Part shown: in pieces, positions 5,282 to 6,166 of the stretch
Layout: each line of letters opens with the position of its first letter
Numbering within the stretch: the first letter of the stretch is position 1
Source: an uncultured Acidimicrobiaceae bacterium
GTDB taxonomy: Bacteria; Actinomycetota; Acidimicrobiia; Acidimicrobiales; Ilumatobacteraceae
Length of the DNA stretch: 6,166 nt
NCBI GenBank assembly: GCA_903934195.1
Contig: CAIZMV010000077.1
Coordinates: 1-6,166, forward strand
Direction of reading: 5' to 3'
Translations under genes and position numbers: made by a program
The notes under the pieces: generated by a model
What the model was told of the DNA's origin: nothing
The model's database searches: none
The model's input: only the letters and a program-made list of their open reading frames with translations

Positions 5282-6166
5282 GTCAAACCCAGACCGACTC
5301 GCTGTCGGATTCGCACGCGTTCTTCGCCGTCTCGACATTGCAACACCACTTGATTCTGTTCTCACGTTCATCAACGCATTGTCTCTAGTCGGAATTGAAG
5401 ATCGTCAGTCTGTGTATTGGGCTGGTCGCGCCACCTTGGTACGACGCCCTGAAGATATTGCAATGTACGACAAAGCATTCAATGTGTTTTGGGAGCATCG
5501 CGAATCAGTAGTAGCTGACGACGAAGAGCAACTAAAGGTCACCCTTGCGCTAGATACTGAAGACGAAGGCAGTGCAGACGGAAATGCAGATGCATCTGAT
5601 GAACCCACCATCACGCTTCGGTTTTCCGGTGTTGAGACATTACGTGACAAAGACTTTGCTGAATACTCAAATGACGAGATGCAACAGGCACAGTTATTCA
5701 TGCAGTCATTGCGTATGGCTGGCCCTCCTCGCCCGTCACTTCGCATGAAGCCGACGCGGTCTCGAGGCAAGCGCCCTGACATGCGCGCAACAGTACGAGC
5801 ATCACTTGCAGCCAGCGGCGAGCCGATGCGGCGTCATTGGGTAGAAAAGGGCGACAAACCGAGACGCATTGTGTTTCTTCTCGATATCAGTGGCTCGATG
5901 GAGCCATATGCGCGCGCACTTGTTCGGTTCGTACATGCAGGCGTGGCGGGTCGTCAGCGTGTTGAGGCATTCACTTTAGGCACCAGGCTTACGCGCATCA
6001 CGCGAGAGCTTTCTTCGAAAGATCCTGATCGTGCATTGCGTGCAGCTGGCGAAAACGTGCGCGACTGGAGCGGCGGTACACGCCTTGGCGAGACATTGCG
6101 TTTATTCAACAATGAATGGGGCGTTCGCGGCATGGCCCGTGGCGCAATTGTTGTTGTCTTGTCAGA
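5262..6166 (+). CDS. coxE: CoxE-like VWA-domain protein, C-terminus cut by window edge
   Basis: This frame is open from a GTG at 5262 to the right edge (301 complete codons) with no stop. The start gives MASFTV then DRLAVGFARVLRR (11-23), the usual CoxE N-terminus. YWAGRATLVRRPED (52-65) is another family segment. An acidic low-complexity linker spans about 86-114. A basic region follows at about 161-178 (RMKPTRSRGKRPDMRATV), then the VWA domain from about residue 200 with the metal-site motif DISGSM (Asp208, Ser210, Ser212) and Thr273 in SGGTRLGE. The last codons read VVVLS, so the final conserved Asp of the metal site should lie just outside. CoxE proteins partner CoxD; in O. carboxidovorans CoxE is linked to metal (Cu) insertion into CO dehydrogenase. 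Only a weak AGG at 5250-5252 precedes the start, so translation is probably coupled to coxD. Confidence 0.9.
   Translation, partial: MASFTVESNPDRLAVGFARVLRRLDIATPLDSVLTFINALSLVGIEDRQSVYWAGRATLVRRPEDIAMYDKAFNVFWEHRESVVADDEEQLKVTLALDTEDEGSADGNADASDEPTITLRFSGVETLRDKDFAEYSNDEMQQAQLFMQSLRMAGPPRPSLRMKPTRSRGKRPDMRATVRASLAASGEPMRRHWVEKGDKPRRIVFLLDISGSMEPYARALVRFVHAGVAGRQRVEAFTLGTRLTRITRELSSKDPDRALRAAGENVRDWSGGTRLGETLRLFNNEWGVRGMARGAIVVVLS

Noticed and set aside
4904..5374. A 156-codon minus-strand open frame across coxD and coxE.
   Set aside because: It is antisense to two clearly identified genes and its translation has no recognisable domain.
5405..5782. A 125-codon minus-strand open frame antisense to coxE.
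   Set aside because: The plus-strand frame encodes a continuous CoxE protein; the antisense product is serine-rich and shows no motif.

Overview
This 6.2 kb stretch looks like chromosomal DNA of an actinobacterium. Both the molybdenum hydroxylase (cox-type) genes and the neighbouring oxidoreductases resemble actinobacterial families. GC is moderate (about half by eye), well below most soil actinomycetes. Several genes lack a Shine-Dalgarno (SD) site and instead carry a TANNNT hexamer exactly where a leaderless promoter would sit, which is common in actinobacteria. A free-living, perhaps aquatic, actinobacterium would fit, but the taxonomic call is inference. I see no transposase, integrase, tRNA, rRNA or CRISPR array.

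Layout. The window opens inside the 3' end of a coxS-like gene (iron-sulfur subunit, plus strand, 1-72), followed at once by coxM (FAD subunit, 86-910). Nine bases later comes a membrane PAP2-family protein (920-1840). Its 3' end overlaps, tail to tail, a two-gene minus-strand unit: an atypical short-chain dehydrogenase (2870 down to 2124) followed by a Dabb-domain protein (2114 down to 1821). A 56-base divergent intergenic region separates this unit from a plus-strand FAD-dependent amine/amino-acid-oxidase-type oxidoreductase (2927-4333). Next come coxD (MoxR-type AAA+ ATPase, GTG start, 4358-5281) and the 5' part of coxE (VWA-domain protein, GTG start, 5262 to the right edge, open).

How it fits together. 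CoxS and CoxM would feed electrons from a molybdenum catalytic subunit (CoxL, not in the window) through 2Fe-2S clusters to FAD. CoxD and CoxE are the ATPase and VWA partner that mature such an enzyme's metal centre. Structural and maturation genes are separated here by a block of about 3.4 kb with four genes (PAP2, Dabb, SDR, FAD oxidoreductase) that are not standard cox genes. The substrate of the hydroxylase cannot be told without CoxL: it may be CO, or another small molecule as in form II or other xanthine-oxidase-family enzymes. Coding density is very high, every gap is under 60 bases, and no stretch of 300 bases lacks a gene.
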